A DNA stretch of 64,000 nucleotides. It comes from Scatolibacter rhodanostii. GTDB lineage: Bacteria; Bacillota; Clostridia; Oscillospirales; Acutalibacteraceae. The notes under the pieces were generated by a model. The model was not told the origin of the DNA. It made no database searches and saw only the letters and a program-made list of their open reading frames with translations. A program made the translations under genes and the position numbers. Below, piece by piece: positions 61,615 to 64,000 of the stretch. Position 1 is the stretch's first letter; each line of letters opens with the position of its first letter. Location: NCBI RefSeq assembly GCF_900197595.1, contig NZ_FZLO01000003.1, forward strand, positions 124,001 to 188,000, given 5' to 3'.

Positions 61615-61813
61615 CCCTGTTGTCCTCTTTTCTCAAATTATGTAACGCTGGTTATGGCATTTTAAGCCATGTATAGAGCAATGCAAAATGCAAAAAAATT
61701 CACTGGCAGACTTTCTTAAAAGCTAACGTAAAAGTTTTATAGCGAAATACGAACAATCTCCGATAAAGCCTAGTTTTAAATCACATTTAGAATAAAGTTT
61801 TATTCTTTGTTTC

Positions 61814-61841
61814 GTTATAAGAAATAATTAAATTGAGACAA
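61814..61841 (-). promoter_or_regulatory. Candidate promoter of the fliE flagellar unit
   Basis: On the minus strand TTGTCT (61841-61836) and TATAAC (61819-61814) are 16 bp apart, 200 bp before fliE. It is the best sigma-A-type match in the gap, but AT-rich DNA gives chance matches. Confidence 0.4.
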
Positions 61842-61909
61842 CTTGCTTTTCTTTCTTCTAAATTAAATATAATATTAAATGATAGTTTATTATAGCATGA
61901 GGTGTTTTT

Positions 61910-62086
61910 ATTGTAAATAGGAAATTTAGAATTATAAGAGAGAATAAAGATGATATTTTATATGTTTTGTATATTTATGGCAAAAAACAACTAGTATACG
62001 GGCTCTATTTTAGTATTATTTTGTCGAAAAACAGTGAAAGTAATGACAATTTTACAATCCATTCTTCCTATTTTTCAAAACTTTAA
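61910..62086 (+). CDS. Doubtful small ORF (58 aa) with a possible ATT start, or gene remnant
   Basis: The frame is open from 61901 to the TAA at 62084-62086, reading VNRKFRIIRENKDDILYVLY and on to FSKL. GAGGTG at 61899-61904 is suitably placed for ATT 61910, and TTGCTT-N19-TATAAT (61843-61873) lies upstream, but there is no ATG, GTG or TTG near the ribosome site; a TTG at 61967 gives only 39 residues. I recognise no family. It could be the remains of a gene or chance. Confidence 0.2.
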   Translation: MVNRKFRIIRENKDDILYVLYIYGKKQLVYGLYFSIILSKNSESNDNFTIHSSYFSKL

Positions 62087-62380
62087 AGTTAATATTTATA
62101 CATTAAATATTCAATATTAGTTTTAGTTTTATCTAAAAAACTCTTTAATTTTCTGCAAAAAAAGCTGTCAAGCGGGCAATTTGAAAGCAACTTTTTGCTC
62201 TATTTTTAACTTTTATTCAATTTAGGCTTTCATTTTGCCGAAAACAATTGAATAAATACAGTAAGAAAATATTTTTAGTATTAGATAGATGGATTAAATT
62301 CTTCTGCATAAATTGTTGCAGACTACAGAATTCTTCATTCATTTTTCTCGCTCACTAGAAAAGAGGTGTGTTCCTACATT

Positions 62381-62719
62381 ATGGAAATCAAAGGTATCTA
62401 TGAAACCTATCATCTTCATTCTACCCCTATCCGCACTCACGCTCCCCAAAAGGCAGAAGAGAGTATGTCTGTGAAAAAAAACACGGACAACGTTGACATA
62501 GTAAATATCAGTCCTCAAGGATCTTTTCAGTCTAAAATTGAAGCAGCTATGGAGAAATATTCAGTCGCTGCCAAGACACGAGCTGAAGTCTCGGCTGAGA
62601 GAATTGCAGATTTAAAGATAAAATATCAAGGCGATTCATGTCCCGTATCCGGAGCTGATGTTGCCGCTGCTATTCTGCAAAAGATCTGTGGAAATTCTAT
62701 CGGGGAGGAAAAAATTTAA
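62381..62719 (+). CDS. flgM: Anti-sigma-28 factor FlgM
   Basis: FlgM binds FliA and is exported when the hook is complete, releasing late gene expression. The 112-residue protein has a disordered N-terminal half and the C-terminal FlgM pattern KTRAEVSAERIADLKIKYQG followed by VSGADVAAAILQKI. ATG 62381 is 12 nt from GAGGTG, a long gap; an in-frame GTG at 62366 sits within that site. It begins the rightward flgM-flgN-flgK unit. Confidence 0.88.
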   Translation: MEIKGIYETYHLHSTPIRTHAPQKAEESMSVKKNTDNVDIVNISPQGSFQSKIEAAMEKYSVAAKTRAEVSAERIADLKIKYQGDSCPVSGADVAAAILQKICGNSIGEEKI

Positions 62720-63190
62720 ATGAATGATTCCATGTCTGCTTTTTATGACATTACACAAAAAGCGCTGATTCAAATTCAATCGATGCTTGCTTCAGAGCAA
62801 GAAAAGCGTTCTGCACTACTAAACCACAATACTGAAAAAATAGAATCATTGCTTCAAGAACAACAAGCTATGATGATGAAATTAGAAGGGCTGGAAAAAA
62901 AACGTTTGGCTTCGCAGGCCGATGCCGGTTTTTTGAGCCTTACCAGCACGCAGATTCTCGAAAAGATGGATAAAGAAGAAAGAAAGCTTTTTGCTCCCCT
63001 CTTTACTGAAATGCGGCATGCCGCCACGCAGCTGCAAGAACTCAATTTTATCTCTTTAGACCTTGCCCATGCTGAGCTTAGATTTATGGAAAGGCTTTCT
63101 GCTTCTGAAGAAAACCACGCTCTTTATCAATCTGACGGAAAAAAAAGAACCGCTTCTCATGTAGGAGCTTCATTTGAAGAAAAAATTTAA
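62720..63190 (+). CDS. flgN: Flagellar chaperone FlgN
   Basis: FlgN is the export chaperone of the hook-associated proteins FlgK and FlgL. The 156-residue helical protein has the FlgN-type coiled coil with KALIQIQSMLASEQEKRSAL, then LLQEQQAMMMKLEGLEKKR and LQELNFISLDLAHAELRFME. Place directly before flgK supports the assignment. ATG 62720 follows GGGAGG and starts immediately after the flgM stop. Confidence 0.88.
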   Translation: MNDSMSAFYDITQKALIQIQSMLASEQEKRSALLNHNTEKIESLLQEQQAMMMKLEGLEKKRLASQADAGFLSLTSTQILEKMDKEERKLFAPLFTEMRHAATQLQELNFISLDLAHAELRFMERLSASEENHALYQSDGKKRTASHVGASFEEKI

Positions 63191-63204
63191 AGGAGGAACT
63201 CATT

Positions 63205-64000
63205 TTGCGTCCTACATTTATGGGTTTTGAAACCGCCAAAAGTTCTATCTTCGCCAATCAAAAATCTCTTGATATCATGGGAAACAACTTGGCAAATGCC
63301 GACACAAATGGATATACGCGTCAACGAGTTGAGCGTGCTTCTGTTTCGCCTTCTTCTTATACCACTAGAGTTGCCAGCAGCCGAATTGCTCTTGCCGGAC
63401 AGGGTGTAAGTACCGTGGGCGTTTCACAACTGCGTGACAACTTTTTAGATAAACGGTTTCGGGATGAATATTCAAACTCCAGTTACCATGGACAGGCTGC
63501 CTCCATTTTAAGCGAAATTCAAAGTGCACTGGGTGACGGTCACGATATCACAAGTGAATCAGGCTTATATTCCGCTGTTCAGCAGCTGTATACCAGTCTT
63601 AATGATTTTGTGCAAGACCCTACTATGGATACGGAAGCCAATATTGTCATGTCAGCGTTTAAGAATATTACGCAGGTTCTGCAGCAGCTTGACAGTAATC
63701 TGGTCAACGTTGCCAATCAGCAAATTAACGACTTAGGTGTCAGTGTAAGTCGTGTCAATGAAATCGCAGTTCAAATTGCCAATTTAAATAAAAGTATTGG
63801 TGAGGATGCGACCGTTCTGACCAGCGATAACGAGTCTTTTAGAGCAAACGAGCTTTTAGACCAGCGTAATTTACTGCTAGATGAGCTAGCTAGTTACGGT
63901 GGTATTAATGTCACACAGCTGGCTAACGGAAAAGTGAACGTCGAATTTGGCGGCCACATGATGATTGAAGAAAACCGCTATAATACACTGCACCTCAGCA
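63205..64000 (+). CDS. flgK: Flagellar hook-associated protein 1 FlgK, N-terminal part (cut by window edge)
   Basis: FlgK is the first junction protein between hook and filament. About 265 residues are present; the rest runs off the right edge. The N-terminus has the axial motif LDIMGNNLANADTNGYTRQRV near 23-43 and later INDLGVSVSRVNEIAVQIANLNK and LDQRNLLLDELASYGGI, typical of FlgK. Start TTG 63205 follows AAAGGAGG by 7 nt. flgL and further late genes are expected beyond the edge. Confidence 0.95.
   Translation, partial: MRPTFMGFETAKSSIFANQKSLDIMGNNLANADTNGYTRQRVERASVSPSSYTTRVASSRIALAGQGVSTVGVSQLRDNFLDKRFRDEYSNSSYHGQAASILSEIQSALGDGHDITSESGLYSAVQQLYTSLNDFVQDPTMDTEANIVMSAFKNITQVLQQLDSNLVNVANQQINDLGVSVSRVNEIAVQIANLNKSIGEDATVLTSDNESFRANELLDQRNLLLDELASYGGINVTQLANGKVNVEFGGHMMIEENRYNTLHLS

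Larger units (their letters stand above)
61615..62380. other. 766-bp AT-rich divergent intergenic region
   Basis: This is the longest gap in the window and lies between divergent fliE and flgM. It is clearly more AT-rich than its surroundings. It contains a candidate fliE promoter (61814-61841), a candidate small open frame (61910-62086) and a lone CCGATAA at 61760 with no TAAA at proper distance. I find no clear promoter for flgM and no long repeats. Confidence 0.8.

Noticed and set aside
61729-61766. Sigma-28 promoter from TAAA (61729) and CCGATAA (61760)
   Set aside because: The spacing is 27 bp; sigma-28 promoters need about 14-16 bp.

Overview
The window is a low-GC stretch of chromosome from a flagellated, probably anaerobic member of the Clostridia (Bacillota). 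Three things point there: Gram-positive gene order (hprK, murB, rapZ, whiA, dnaE, pfkA), clostridial marker families (AdhE, FlbD, TIGR02530, CD1871A-type CXXC protein, FliY), and strong AGGAGG ribosome binding sites with frequent TTG starts. An Oscillospiraceae-like lineage is my guess; the sequence alone does not settle the genus. I see no rRNA, tRNA, CRISPR array, insertion sequence or prophage.

1-6.95 kb is mostly leftward metabolism and regulation: the N-terminal half of AdhE (cut by the window edge) behind two Rex-like operators; a biotin unit (birA-bioY); a four-gene redox cassette (ArsR-type regulator, TlpA lipoprotein, small CXXC membrane protein, NapH-type polyferredoxin); nrdR; and a TIM-barrel isomerase. 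7.1-10.4 kb is an ABC-F ATPase and the tRNA methylthiotransferase MtaB. 10.5-11.65 kb is a second TIM-barrel isomerase with a small partner gene, behind a leader with a terminator-like hairpin.

11.9-22.9 kb is a rightward housekeeping block: PatB-type C-S lyase, hprK, PHP phosphoesterase, murB, rapZ, whiA, dnaE, pfkA. It links carbon-catabolite control, wall precursor synthesis, replication and glycolysis. asnB (leftward, with Ser in place of the usual catalytic Cys) and pcrA follow, then a sod-dps oxidative stress pair.

29.1-64 kb is a motility supercluster. Leftward units are cheA-cheW-cheR-cheB-yjfB (33.8 to 29.1 kb) and a very long run from fliE through fliFGHIJK, flgD, TIGR02530, flgE, flbD, fliM, fliY, cheY, fliOPQR, flhB, flhA, fliA, flgF/flgG-type rod genes, cheC and cheD (61.6 to 39.5 kb). 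Between them lies a rightward island: a YlqG/FliK-like gene, an FlhB-like gene, a VanY peptidase, an EAL-HDOD protein, and a ParA-ComFB pair. At the right edge flgM-flgN-flgK run rightward. FliA is the flagellar sigma factor and FlgM its antagonist. CheC, CheD and FliY indicate Bacillus-type chemotaxis. motA/motB, fliL, flgB/flgC, flhF/flhG, flagellin and chemoreceptor genes are not in this window.

The observations I rate highest are the ArsR-type regulator with a persulfide-sensor-like cysteine pair and a near-perfect operator over its promoter; the EAL-HDOD / ParA / ComFB island; a branched RNA-like structure between flgE and flbD; and the Cys-to-Ser change in AsnB.
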